The notes below the pieces were generated by a model. It searched no databases. It was not told the DNA's origin and was given only the letters and a program-made list of their open reading frames with translations. Shown one piece after another: positions 1-12,238 of a stretch of DNA of 64,000 nt (position 1 is its first letter; the number at the start of each line of letters is the position of its first letter). This stretch comes from Dryas octopetala (lineage: Eukaryota > Streptophyta > Magnoliopsida > Rosales > Rosaceae). Location of the stretch: assembly GCA_963921425.1 (NCBI GenBank), contig OY992840.1, positions 13,952,501-14,016,500 on the forward strand. The letters are read 5' to 3'. A program made the position numbers and the translations under genes.

Positions 1-477
1 CACAGGTATAAACTTTGTTGCTAATTGTCAAGTATGTGATTATGGATCAACCTTTGTTTGTTTCATATTGATATAATTTTATAAGTCGAGCAATAATCTA
101 CAACACACCCTCTGTAAACCTGTAAACCTCAGATACGTGCAATCACACAAGCTGCACGAATCAGGTAAACTAAGTGTTTTTATGTTTGTTAGGGTGTGAA
201 TCCAAATCCTCTGAGTTTATATCTCAGCTCAATTTTACCTCGGATCATGGACCATCGTGCGGGTTACTATTATGTCATATCATGTCATGTTGAGTAGAAA
301 AATTTACCTACGACCGTTATATAGTGTTTTGCATCTACTACATCTTGTGATTCGGGAATAACCGATAAATATGAGATGCTTACTGTATACAATGAGTGTA
401 GGTAAGTTTATTTCCACGGTGAGTTGGGTAAGTCTGATTTTTGGTTTCCATTTTTGTATAATGGCTTGTGGAATGCA

Positions 478-672
478 GGAATGATTGCTCATGTGATGAC
501 ATTCGAGGTGGGAGCAGTTGTTGAGGATGCCAAGTGGAATGCTCCTGTTTACTGTTTTGGGGAGGCTGAGGTGGAAAGGAAGAGCTCTGTGTTTGAATCT
601 ATGAAAAGTGATTATTCTCATGGCCATGGGAGGTTGATGAGAGGAGTATTGGATGCTTCCATGGGAATGTAA
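478..672 (+). CDS. 3'-terminal exon of an unrecognised plant gene
   Basis: An open stretch ends in TAA at 670-672 after a good acceptor (…TGGAATGCAG at about 469-478). It encodes a tail of about 63 residues containing MIAHVMTFEVGAVVEDAKW and ending GVLDASMGM. The composition looks coding (balanced Gly/Ala/Glu/Val, no low complexity), and it stays open further upstream to 424, possibly through the intron. No other exon could be traced in the 477 bases to the left, so the rest of the gene probably lies outside the window. I do not recognise the family. It could also be a degenerate gene fragment. Confidence 0.35.
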   Translation, partial: GMIAHVMTFEVGAVVEDAKWNAPVYCFGEAEVERKSSVFESMKSDYSHGHGRLMRGVLDASMGM

Positions 673-1651
673 CATGTTTCAATAGCTTTTGAGTTGTAGC
701 AAAAATGAATTAGCCACATGATCACATCACAAGTTACAACCCAAGTTGTCATTGCATCACACACTTGCAATAAGCAATATATATGATGTTTTAGACTTTT
801 AAGTCTGCAAAGTGAAAACCAAACTTGTTGTTGTCAGGGGATATTCGCAAAACAAAAATCCTAACAACGTACGAAGATTTTTGTCCGGCAGACTTGGCAA
901 TCTCATGAATTAAAATTTTGTATTCTGAGATATCTCAAATGTTAAATGAGGGACAAATTTAGAACACTAGTGAGCACTTTTTTTTTTTTTTTTTTTTTAA
1001 CTTGTAGGTTTAATATAACAAGCAATTTATCCCTTATCCAAGTAATTTTGCATATAATGTTATGTCGTGTTGTGATTTTAGTGACTGAAAATGTTAATGG
1101 TTGTTTATCAAATTGTTTGGCATGTTTTATGATCAAATTAATAAGTTGGACTATCCATTTAGATAAAGATTTATGGGCTTTAAATTTTAAGAGTTAGCCT
1201 ATATAAAGAGAACGGATAAGATAATTAGTTAAATTTAGTATAGGTCTAGAATGGCCCAATCCATTATGGGCCCTTTACCACATCGCAAAGTGTAAAATAT
1301 GGAAGAAGTAGCACGGAATGGTGACGGTGACGTGGTAGTCGTTAACAAGCTCTTGAGTGTTGAGTGTTGATTGTTGAAAGTTGAAACAAGCCTTTTATTT
1401 GTCTCTGAAATCCTGATGAATGGTCTCGATGACCCGTCGAAATCCAACCCAACCCAACCCACTGATCGATTTCCCATTTCATAATCCCACAATAAAAAGT
1501 AGGATTGATTCTCTGACTGTTGGCTGAGTATCAGTAGCAGCAGCAGCGAGAATCCCTAGCTTTGTTAACAGTTTGTAGTAGTAAAATCGAAATGGTACTA
1601 CTTGTAGTAGTTAACACATCGAGTCATTGACATTAAACTGAGAATAAGCAA
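673..1651. other. intergenic and CRL upstream region
   Basis: No coding potential was seen. A T-run of about 20 sits at 977-998. The right part is the presumed promoter and leader of CRL. It includes a short CAG run (about 1531-1546) just before the leader and a pair of TGGGCC/GGCCCA elements listed separately. Confidence 0.5.
1253..1272. promoter_or_regulatory. paired site II-type elements upstream of CRL
   Basis: GGCCCA at 1253-1258 and TGGGCC at 1267-1272 lie about 390 bp upstream of the CRL ATG. Site II elements (TGGGCC/T), known as TCP-factor targets, are enriched in promoters of nuclear genes for organelle proteins. The function here is inferred from motif and position only. Confidence 0.4.
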
Positions 1652-3892
1652 ATGGGTATTGGGTCGGAGTCGGGTAGCGGGAGCTCCGACTCCTCAGGTG
1701 GGTGGGGCATGGCGCGAGGGTTGGTGGTGAAGACGCTGGTGCTGATAGGAGGAGCTCTTCTGCTGAAGCGGCTGACCAAGTCCACCACCCGCTGGGACCA
1801 TGCCCGACACGTGGCTCGCTCTCTCTCCGGCGAGAAGTTTTCCAAGGACCAAGCAGCTAGAGATCCTGACCATTACTTCAACATCAGGTAGGTACCCAAC
1901 AACCCACTTTTGCTGCAACCCAATTCATTTCATTCGATTTTGAATTTGAGTGATTGTTTTGTTATCTTGAAGTTGAACTGTTTGTAATTGATTGTTATAT
2001 GGTGCTCAACTTGAACTCGTAGAATGCTTACGTGCCCAGCTGCTGAGATGGTGGATGGCTCTAAGGTCTTGTATTTTGAACAAGTAAGCATAATTCTTTT
2101 TACCAAATGCAATGAATTCTTTCCTGTAGAGTATGTTATATGCTAGAGATGAGCTTCAATGTGGGTTTTTGGTAGGCTTTCTGGAGGACTCCTCAGAAGC
2201 CCTTTCGCCAGGTATGTTGCTTCAATTCTTAGCTTTTTCTCTTCAGACTGAACCTTATTGTTCAAACCTACAGGCTTTTAGATTGTTTCTTTCAAAGACT
2301 TTCTGGTTAACCTTCAGTAATTCTTAATTACTTGGTTGCAGAGATTTTATATGGTGAAGCCTTGCCCGAAAGAGTTGAAGTGTGATGTTGAGGTGGGCAT
2401 ATAATCTATTATGCAGTTTAGTTTTATCAGCTATTGTTTATGATATTATGTGAACTTCTCTTGTTTTGTTGAAAGACTAAAATTCAACCCCTCCCAATCC
2501 TTTTTGGAGAGTAGACGTTTACAATGTCTATCTAAAATTTATTCATTAAGTAAATCATTACTAGGTCTCTTTTACTTCATACCCTAGCATGAGACGAAAA
2601 TGTATGAGATTTATCTTAGGATTCAAATAACTTTCTAATATTTTTAATTTCTTATCAATGAGCAGCTAAGCTCATATGCAATTAGGGATGTGGATGAATA
2701 CAAGAATTTCTGTGATCGCTCAAAGGACCAGCGCCCTCTGCCCGAAGAAGTTATCGGGGTTAGTCTTTAGTCACATCAAAATCACCATATTAGCTTGTCA
2801 ATGCATATTTTTAGATTCTCTAATTTTTTATCGGACATTATATATTATTGTGGCTTACAAATGCAGTTCAAAATTCAGGTTTAGAAAATACTAAAATGAG
2901 TTTATAGATGATTTTCAAGTAGCTAACTTCAACCTGATAAAAATTATTTTACCTTGAACCTTTCGGACAGTGGATCTTACTTTAAAATTTAATCTAAGAT
3001 GGGCTTATTTACTGAAAAATTAAGAACTTCGCAGGGCTTGAATTGTTTGTAAATGCTATATTATGGGAACACTCATTACCAGGGACCATTGATGTTATTT
3101 TTGTTTTTGCGCTAAGCTAACCTTGCATGTGAGGTGTCAGGCCCAAGTTTGTGAGTAAAAACTTGAAACTATATTTTATGCTTTGAAGTTGTTACTTTTT
3201 CTGGCTTCACATTGTCTAAATTTTAACTATTTAAAAAAATTTATAGATTTGCTTAGAAGTTTTTATTCAAATTTATTATCTATGTGTAGGACATTGCAGA
3301 GCATTTGACAACAATACATCTGAAACGATGTGAGCGGGGGAAACGCTGCTTATATGAAGGTTCAACTCCACCTGCCAGTTTTCCCAATTTATGGGTAATT
3401 GTCTGTTGGTCTTTGTGTTTTTTCCTTCCCCTCTAACGTATGCTGGTCACATGAAGACCTTGGTCTGGGACCATGGATAAGGGTTGGGTTACTTGAAACT
3501 GCTATGAATCAAATTACTGCTTTTCAGTAATATCATTTTTTTCCTTTATGACAGAATGGGGCATCTTACTGTACTTCAGAACTCTCAATTCTTAAAAATA
3601 ATGAGATACATGCCTGGGATAGGGGATACGATGATGATGGAAATCAAGTCAGTTTTTCTACTTTTAGTCAATTCACTATAATCACCTTATTGGACTTTAT
3701 AGTTGTGGTAGTTTTCCCAGGAATGATTCAAAGTTCTTTTTATTGTTACAGGTTTGGGGGCCAAAGGAAGGTCCATATGAATTCAAGCCCGCACCTGCCT
3801 CTAGTACCAATGACATGTTTTCTTCTTTAAATTTTCCTATTCAGCAGTCTTTGGAGAAAAGAATAGAGGGTTCATTTGTCTTGCAAGAATGA
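1652..3892 (+). CDS. CRL: CRL, chloroplast outer-envelope CpcT/CpeT-like protein
   Basis: Eight exons: 1652-1887, 2023-2083, 2176-2211, 2342-2392, 2666-2758, 3290-3394, 3555-3647 and 3752-3892. They total 816 nt, or 271 residues. The protein starts MGIGSESGSGSSDSSGGWG, followed by a hydrophobic anchor (RGLVVKTLVLIGGALLLKRL, about residues 24-43). The CpcT/CpeT-type domain follows, with CPAAEMVDGS, FWRTPQKPFRQRFYMVKP and WGPKEGPYEFKPA. It matches Arabidopsis CRUMPLED LEAF closely over its whole length. CRL is an outer-envelope protein needed for normal plastid division and cell-division patterning. The CpcT/CpeT family includes bilin lyases in cyanobacteria, but no bilin-lyase activity is established for the plant protein. 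Start choice: first ATG, with the N-terminus conserved in the family. Intron 4 has an unusual donor (GTGGGC at 2393). It looks intact and functional. Confidence 0.95.
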
Positions 3893-4548
3893 TCATTTGT
3901 TACATATAACCATCATATGTAAATACTCAAATTTTTGTTACCTCAACTCTATTAATTTGTGTTTCCTGTCAGTTATCATCTTTCTCTCACTGGTTTTTTC
4001 TTGAATATTATCTGATTTTCTGTTACAAGCACGATATATTATCTGCCACTCTGCCAGTGTATGAAAGGTGGTCTGCATGCAAAATTGCAGACATGTTCAG
4101 GAATGCATCTCTAACTAATTGTGGTGAGATTGAATTTTTCTTTAATGGAGTGAATTCTTACTACAATGGATATTTGAAGGAATTCATGACTTTGCTAATA
4201 TGGTAATGCCCATTAGTTCAGCTTTCTTTCTGGGAAGCTCCATTATGTGCTTGATAAAAGCTTCCTGTCAATTTTAAGCTTTGCGATCCTGGAATGTCAT
4301 CCAGGGAGTTCCTTATTTTTTTAGTAATCTTTTTAATATTCAATGTGGATCCTTACCTTCGTTGTAGACAGGACATAATTGTGTTGTTAGAACTTAAATA
4401 GTCTTTCTTTGTTCTTATCGTGCACTGGATTGGAGGCGTGATAAAGTAAATTGAATTGAAAGATGGTTGAACAAATAAAATAAAATTATACAAATGATTG
4501 TGTCCAATCCATTTGAGGTACAGTAGCCACTATACTATGAAACTATCC
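3893..4548. other. convergent 3' region between CRL and the rubredoxin gene
   Basis: This is the 3' flank shared by two convergent genes (CRL + strand, rubredoxin - strand). It is AT-rich, with no ORF of note and no recognised repeat. It presumably holds both polyadenylation regions. Confidence 0.5.
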
Positions 4549-5452
4549 CTAAAAGCTGTTATTGAGGTAGAAGTATAATCCAGCAAGTGCCACAACTCCC
4601 ACTGCAACAGCAATAGGTAGTGCCTTCCTGTGCCAGGTCAAGCATAGCAGCATGTGAGTCTCCAATTCATTACAAGGAAGAAAAACATTGTATTCTTAAT
4701 GAAAAATAAAAGAAAAGGAACATGATGCTTACCCAATTGCTTCATCTCTCTGCAACTGTGCTTTTCGTTCCTTTCGAACATCTTTGTCGTTGGCCCTTTT
4801 GGTCACCGGAGGCTGGTATGCCCTAAACCTCCGTTTGGGAGCTCCACAAACTGCAAAGCACAAATCACAATCATGATAAAGTTACATGATGGATTGGTCT
4901 ATAACCAAGAGTACAACACAACCAAATTCAGAATTGAAAACCAATCAATGATTAAGTGGATGTCTCTTGTCTGAACAAGAAAGACGATGTTGCAAACACA
5001 TTATACATAAAAGCTAGTAATTTCATGATGAAATGGATGTAAGTATATTGATGTGATTACCAGGACAGAAATACTTGTCAGGCAACTTCTCAAAAGGGGT
5101 TCTCTCATTGTATATATACCTGCATCACCCAATTCAAGTAACGTTTAATATAATCAAAGTTAAGGGTTGAAGAAGATACAAACAAGCAAGAAAGGAGTGA
5201 TATTTGGTACCCGCAATCGCGGCAAATATAGGCTTGCTTGGAGGCAACGCGCATGGAGAACTTAGGTGCAGCAGAAGCAAGAGGCTTTTGCTTAGGAGAG
5301 AGCAGTAGGCTAAGGGTTGAAGAGAAGAAGGAGGATTTTAGAGCAAAACGATTGGAGGGTCGTCGCAGGCCGGCATTGCCGCTTGGAGCTAATGGAGAAG
5401 GTGGCGCTACATGGTTTCTTGTGGTGGTGGGTACCTGCATCTGCAGGGCCAT
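4549..5452 (-). CDS. plastid-targeted, membrane-anchored rubredoxin
   Basis: Four exons on the minus strand: 5452-5211, 5119-5061, 4850-4733 and 4627-4549, giving 498 nt or 165 residues. The N-terminal ~70 residues are Ser/Pro/Ala-rich with few acidic residues, as in a chloroplast transit peptide. A compact rubredoxin domain follows, [36 protein letters not shown]. Its two CxxC pairs (CRDC and CPVC) are the four iron ligands. Near the C-terminus a hydrophobic segment (ALPIAVAVGVVALAGLYFYL) gives a single membrane anchor. Thylakoid rubredoxins of this type include RBD1, needed for photosystem II accumulation. From memory this gene is closest to Arabidopsis At5g51010, which sits beside CRL there too, so the RBD1 symbol is not assigned. 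Electron-transfer partner unknown. Confidence 0.9.
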
Positions 5453-5974
5453 CTTCTACTCTTCAGTCTCTCCAAGGATGTGAGTGTTAACAGTGGTAGT
5501 AGGAACGAGAGGAAGATATTAAAAGATAAGAGAGTGGCAGAAACAAAGTGAATTTGGAATTGTGCGAGTCTCCCATTGGGTGTCGCGTGGCCTCCATATT
5601 CCCCACACACCACCCTACTAGATTCTTCTTTTCATGTCCCCATGAACGAAATTACTGTTTTGCCCCCAAGTCTAACTAGTAACCATACTAATCATTGAGC
5701 ATACACTTGGTAGCTGCAGTTGAGCAGTTGATTCAAGCAACAATGGATCTTGGTTCAGATGGAACAATCACCATCATTTTATAACAATCCAAGTCAAGGT
5801 ACAAAAAATTGTGAATACACCTGAAGCTGCTACAAGAAATGTGTATAATCTGATACATTTTCACAAAATCCAAATTTACATTTTGATGAAAATCAGCATC
5901 TCAACTACAACAACAACAACAAAACTATTCCTGTGAATTTTGGGGTGGGGTTGCAGAGGCAAAAGTCATAGCTG
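5453..5974. other. upstream region of the rubredoxin gene and 3' flank of the xylosyltransferase gene
   Basis: The left part should carry the minus-strand promoter of the rubredoxin gene. The right part is the 3' flank of the IRX10-type gene, with a short (CAA)n-like run at about 5909-5921. A 68-residue minus-strand ORF here is not supported by homology. Confidence 0.45.
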
Positions 5975-8290
5975 CTACCAAGGTTTCAGGTCACCCACTG
6001 GGCCTGCAGTCCAGTTTAGGATCTTCTCACTTCGTTTCAAGTAAACACTAGGGCTGTGCGGCAACTTTCGTGCAAGTCCATTCAGAACTTGATGAAAAGC
6101 ATCTCCTGGTTCAGCAGGTTGTGGGAATAACATTGCTTGCTTCATTGAAGGGTTGGCAAGCAATCTCTGCTTCCTCAATATCAGCTCTAGTGGGATTGAA
6201 GTGAGTATGGTGTCCAAGTTGGGAACATCTTCCTCAGCTACAAACACGCCAATTTCTTCCCATGGGATTGCATCAGCAAAGGGTAGAACAATGTCATCTG
6301 CTATGATAACAGGAATGCAACCAAAAATCACTGCTTCAACCAATCTTGGGCTCCAAGGAGCCCAGCCGAGTGGGCACAAACAAAAGACTGCTCGTTGCAT
6401 GTCCTCATAGTATGTGGCGGGGTGCTCTGTGGAAATGTCAAAAAGCGGATTGTCTTTGAAGTTCTCCCACACTGCTGCTCTTGCACCCCTGTAAAGTTGA
6501 AGAACAAAGTTAGACTCAGACATTTCCCATCTAGAGTTATCTACATATTTATGGTTATCTAACAAACCAAGGATCCCAAACATAGTAATAAAGACAGTTG
6601 TTGTATAATATATTTCTGCCTCATTTTATCTTCTTTTAAACAGCTATCAGAAGTAGATCTCTTGTTTAATAAATGCCGTCATGTTTTTAACTTCATAAAA
6701 TGGCATGACTTCTCTCATCAAACATGTTTATAATATCCTTTTTTGCTCACACCATTCACGAACGGATACATTTTGATCCTTCAAATGCTATGAGACATTT
6801 AGACACCCTCTTGTTAACATAACATATAAGTTCTGTTAGAATTACCTTGCATAATAACCACCTTCTGGGTCATTTCCCACATCATAAAATAATCCTCGGA
6901 AGTAAACAAAGATGGATCTAGGAATTTTCTCAGGAATTAGGTGGGTTTGCATTTTCTGTGGAGGAGCATAAGGAGGAACTGTAATTGAGCCCTCTTTCAA
7001 ACAAACATGATTTTTTTGCCCAAAAGTCTGAACCAAGGTGGCACGTTGGAGTAAGGGAAGAATTCCTCTTTCAATCGCTTTCTCTTCCTGCAATTATATA
7101 GACAATCATAATACATAGGAAAAATTGAGATAATTGACATGCCTAAATACAACACAAGAGCAATACATAATGAAATTTACGTACATCATGAAAGAATGAA
7201 GCTCTACGGGCTTATGAGGAACTACATAAAAGAAAACCAAGCTTCGTACCTGATAATGAAAGCATGCTCCAAAGTCATGAGGCACTACAAAGAAGTGATC
7301 AGCCCCTTCTGTCCGGTTCCAGTAAGGCCAATTTGAAGAAATAAGTTGTATTGCACTTCTCATCATCCTCGGTGACTTAAAAGGCAAAGGAAGGCCATTA
7401 GGTGTGAGGTCACAAGTGGTGTATACAGGAGTATAAAACCAATCAGCTTCCTCAGGATTAAGGGTTCGGACAGGACTAGAAAGGAGAAATCGATGCATAT
7501 AGATCTCAGCTGCAAACATGTGGTTGAGGCATCTGGGGTCCTTCTGCAGAATCTTCTTGTTGTATTTGCTTGGAAGCTCATATACGAAAACTTTCAACCT
7601 TCCCACTGGGTCATCGTCCAAGACATCACCAGCACTACCTACATTAAGTGCAAACAGACGATACTTAAGTTCACATACACTTGAATTTCTCGGTAGTATG
7701 ATATACACAATCTAATACCTTGAACAGGACAAGTCCAACAAATGCAAAAGGATAAAAACCATTTAACCCTTCGTTTTCCTAAACATGGTCACAATGGCAT
7801 TATGTCTTTGCTAGCTTTCTGGGTTTAGCTACAACTCCAGCTACATAAACCAACATTACTACACAGATGACTTCAACTATTGGGGGATCAAAGTAGAAGC
7901 CTTGATGACTAATTTGAAAAACAACTAACATTGCACTAAAATTCAGATTCACATACTAATCTTTCTATGGTCAAACCAAAATTAAAAACGATAAGCACGA
8001 AAACATGGAGATGAGCTAAAATCAACATTCACCCTGGCAGATCCCAAAAACATTCCAAACTATGAAGATCAGCAAAGCACCCCATCAATCAAAACCCAAA
8101 CTTCAAGTGACCAAACACATATGGCAGTTAAAGGACACCCAAAATCCAGAAATAATCAGGAAAATCGACAAAAATGAAGTCTTTTTGTCCTACCTGAAAT
8201 TCGCTCAGTGCGGGCCTGCTCCCCATAACCAATCCCCAACACGAAGGCAGCGCAGAGAAGCCCAGCAAAACCCCACTTCCAAATTCTCAT
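5975..8290 (-). CDS. IRX10L: IRX10/IRX10-like beta-1,4-xylosyltransferase (GT47)
   Basis: Four exons on the minus strand: 8290-8194, 7638-7250, 7087-6846 and 6488-5975, giving 1242 nt or 413 residues. Exon 1 encodes MRIWKWGFAGLLCAAFVLGIGYGEQARTERIS, a signal peptide or anchor. The rest is the GT47 exostosin-type domain, with LKVFVYELPSKYN near its start, then CDLTPTGLPLPF-like and WPYWNRTEGADHFFV, then CPLGWAPWSPRLVEAV and the ending GPVGDLKPW. It matches Arabidopsis IRX10 (GUT2) and IRX10L (GUT1) along its full length. These Golgi enzymes elongate the xylan backbone with UDP-xylose. IRX10L is preferred over IRX10 because IRX10L neighbours LFY in Arabidopsis, as this gene neighbours LFY here. 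Intact. The ATG is the first in frame and sits at the family position. Confidence 0.93.
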
Positions 8291-9534
8291 CTTTTCCCAA
8301 TCCTTCTCTTTCTTCAGCTACAAAACCAGTGGCCCAACAAAGAGAAGGGTTTGAATGATACGAGTCAAAGGAGACAGATGGGTTTCTTGGCAATATGATG
8401 AAGTTGATAGTTGGGACGTCAAAGTATAATTGGCTGGAAGATTCCTTCAAATTTGGTCTCTGGCTTCAGCAGCAGAAAAGGAATTGACAGAGAAATGAAA
8501 ATTGAAAAGTGAATTTGGGTTTAAACGAAACGGGGAAAACAAAGACATACGCGGTTCTCTCTTACTTATTCCTCTGGTTTTTTTTGTTTTTTTACTCAGC
8601 CTCGACGGTGGGTTGATGGCAAGTCCATCTCAGTCCCTAACCACCAAGACCAAGCCTCCAACCTGTTGTTCTCCTTTTCACAATTTCTTTAATTTTTCTG
8701 ATTAGGAATACCAAATAATACTTAAGTCCATCTTTTTTCTTTTTTTGAGCTAAGTCCATCTTATTTTACTTGTTGACCAAAAAACAGAATTTTATTTTTA
8801 AAATTATAGTACATCTGTACATGTACATCCATACAAAAAATATAAATCAAAGGTTTTTCTTTATGCGTCGGTGCACTGTGGCTCTATATATATAAGGGAT
8901 CAATTTTTTTTTGTTCTGATATAAGGGTTCATTTGGTATACAATATTGGGACGCACTGAATTAGATGTCATTGAACTATACTTAATTATATTATATTAAA
9001 TAGAAATTATACTATATCGTTTTAAAGAGCTCTAAAAATTTCGCACATTATAATACTTTAATTCATTACAATTCATTATAATTTAACTAATGAGTTCTAT
9101 AATTATTGATATAAATAGAGGATCTGAATGAATTCCTTTTTTTTTTTTTTTGAAAAATAAAATTTACAAAAGTGGTTATAATAATTGTTAAGACATAGGA
9201 GTTATTGTCTACATCTTACTAGATTTGTCAGGTTAATAAGTTGCAAACAGATCCAATGTCTCTCTTCTCTTAAAAGAGTTCTCTTTTCATGTAATGTATC
9301 ATGAATTTTTTTATTTTTTATGAAAGTATCATGAAAAATTTAAGTAGAGGGTTTGAATTCAATAAATAATAATAATAATAAATTGTCATGAAAAAAGCTA
9401 TAATAAAAGCTAAGGCTTGGGAGTTCGATTTTTTTTGGCCAATAAATCTTGCTAGATTTGTTTGGTTAATAAGTTGGCAAATATATTGAATGTGACTTTC
9501 CTGTCCACAAAAGAAATAAAAAATTTAAAAAAGT

Positions 9535-9625
9535 GTTCACGTCATATCGTGAAAATATATGACACGTATTGTTCATTATTAAAGTCATATCATGAAATAT
9601 ATGACACGTGTGTTCATTTATTCTG
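9535..9625 (+). repeat. two-copy direct repeat with ACACGT/CACGTG cores
   Basis: Two diverged units, about 48 bp apart. Each has the pattern TCATATC(G/A)TGAAA…TATATGACACGT followed by GTTCATT. The second unit completes a G-box (CACGTG). The TCATAT…ATATGA part of each unit is itself an inverted repeat. A regulatory role is not demonstrated. Confidence 0.45.
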
Positions 9626-12170
9626 GTCGAAAAAAAAATTCCTTGTAAAGTTGTGAACATTTCGATCGGCCCAACTAACTACATTGCATGTCCCCATATT
9701 GGGACAGTTTATAATCGCCTATTTCACTATTTTTTTTTGGTGTTGGGTCCCCATTTATTAATCACCAAAGATATGAGTTATCTATATCTATATCTATATC
9801 TTATTGTTAATACCCTTCGTTAATTAAAATGTTAGAAGAAAAATTAATCTAAGGAGGATAAAATGGTAAAAGAACAACAAAATTAAAAACCCAGCGTGTG
9901 TTTCCTAGGAGCAATTCAACTCTATCCCACTATCCCACTAAACGCAAACGTCTCTAATAGCCAACAAATAATCAGATTCTTTGCATTTTCTTTTTCCTAT
10001 ATTTTGCTGCTCTATCTCTTCCTCAAAAAGCATAAAACAGAAAGATTGAAGATAAATTTTTCTTTGGGGGGAAATGATACGAACTAGATTGAATGCAAGG
10101 AGAAAGGCCAAGGTAATACCTTAAAGGTTTTGTAAGTCTTGATTATTAGAATCTTCAAGGTAATTTATTGTTTTAATTGCAATTTATTTTTTTTCTTTTT
10201 TCTGCATCTTAACATAGAAGGATTGGGTTCTAAAGAGGCACCGACGTCAATTTCTATACCAACTTAAATCCCAACATTTTCTATAACATAAACTTTGATT
10301 AATGCCTTTAATTTTTTCCATGTGAGGGGACTGTCATGCTGAGAGTTTAACAGATTTTTTTGTGCTCTGCAGTTTTGCTGCGGGGTTTTCTACAAAATAC
10401 GTGCAGGGTTTGTCATTTCTAAAATACTAAATTAAATTTTGATTACCTAAAGACTAAACGGTCGTGAAAGTCCTGGTTAGAAATCATGAAAACAATAAAA
10501 AAAAAAAACAAAAAGGTGAAGAGAGATTCTACAGCATATTGCAGCATGATATTTTTATGTGTTCAGTAACATCCCTAATCCCTATCAAGTTGTTGTCTAT
10601 GTAATAATGTTATAAAAAAGTTTCAACAATGATTAAAATCGATCTCTATATAATGTGGCTCCTGTGATATATTGTAGGGTTCTATTTGTTTACATGTTTT
10701 TTCTTTCATTTAATTTTGTCATATAACTGTGTAATCTCTTAGTATACATCTGTGCACTACTGTTTGTGAGACAACGTATAATTTCTCATAGTTTCATCAC
10801 TTTGAAACAACTTCCCAAATTCATTTATATTTTATTTAATTTTTTAAAGGCATCATACTCCTCTATCTGTTTGTGAGCCACTATATATGTCTGGCCATAT
10901 TGTAATTTGTACATAATCTCTTTTGCATGTAATTGAGACTTTGAGTAACCAAAGCAATAATCTCTTATGGCCCATTACATATTTACGAAGAGGAATAATG
11001 TACTGAAGAACAAAAGCAAGCAAAATAGAAGTAAGCAATAGGACCAACAGCTAGAGAAGACTATATGATTCTTTAGATTGTACGTGAAATTAGAGTATTT
11101 AAATTCCTAGCGTTAATTGAAAAAAAAAAAAAAAAAAAAAAAGGCTGTTTTGGCATTGCTCATCAGGTTATGCATGATTTTTTTGAACCTAGAATTGGTA
11201 TGCTTCTTTCCTAGGTAATGAGCTTTTTGGTTTGCTAAAAAAAATTGAGAAACTTATTAGAATGAATGCTCTATATCTCTCTCTTAACAATTTCAAATGA
11301 GGCAAGTGTTAGTATAATGCTGTTACATATAATTTGGAAATAAATTTGAGCAAAAATGAGGATGTTCATATATTTATTTAGGGGACTTTTAGTGTTGTCT
11401 AATTCTCGGAGTTTTTTTTTTCTTTTTTTTTTTTTGGTGGTCAACAACTTAGTGAAATTCTAATAAACTCGCTTAGGAGTTATTTCTAATTTTGTTTCTA
11501 TTTAGATGTTGTTGTTGAGTGCCAAAGTTGGGAATCTGATCGAGAGAGAATTTTATTTGTACCTTCTAATGATGACAATGTATGAAACTTGGTTCTAATT
11601 GGTGTTTCCTCTAAGTTACTTTTTCCTTTGATAGATGACCATGACACGGGTGTGAACTTTGATCCTCGAATTGGGTCCCTGCTGCATATTGAATTGGCAA
11701 GCTAACTCAAGAATGAAGCGTAAAACAAGCTGATATTTCTATATATGTAATGTTGATTGAAATTAAAATTTTATATTGTTTACTAGAAATCAATAGAGAG
11801 AAATTCGTGACCTTTCTTAGATGGTTATTGACATGTTACTTTCTCCTATGTTTAATAACTCTTTTTTTTATTTGTTTTTAATATCAATGGAGATCTGTTT
11901 ATTTTGATCAAATTGGAGTGTGCATTTGATTCCTCAATTTGTCAACATGATGTGGTTCATGTGTTAGAAGGGAAATGGGTATGTTATACCAAGGGGAGAT
12001 GGCAACCTGAAAATTGCTAATGTGTTACATTGCTCTAACTTTGTAAATCACTTTGTCTAAAGTAAAAAAAGAGGTGATTGATCGAGTAGAGAATACGTGG
12101 CAGTGCTAACTTTGAAGGTGCTACAAGGAAATAAAATTTGAGCTGATCTCCTTGAGCATGGTATTTTGTT

Positions 12171-12238
12171 GATGCTCTTAGGCATCGCCTCTTTTATCGA
12201 TGCATTCGTGCATCATTTGGGTGATGGCCTAGGCCATC
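12171..12238. repeat. three successive 16-nt inverted repeats, each GATG…CATC
   Basis: GATGCTCTTAGGCATC (12171-12186, 5-bp stem), GATGCATTCGTGCATC (12199-12214, 6-bp stem with a TTCG loop) and GATGGCCTAGGCCATC (12223-12238, perfect palindrome). All are exactly 16 nt and sit 24-28 bp apart. They may be structured RNA in an unannotated transcript, or remnants of a mobile element. Confidence 0.5.

Noticed and set aside
5238-5483. Plus-strand 81-residue ORF
   Set aside because: It is antisense to the transit-peptide exon of the rubredoxin gene. The minus-strand protein is the recognised one.
10076-10290. Possible two-exon mini-gene encoding about 35 basic residues
   Set aside because: Too short, unrecognised, and the splice sites are only moderate. 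Chance cannot be excluded.
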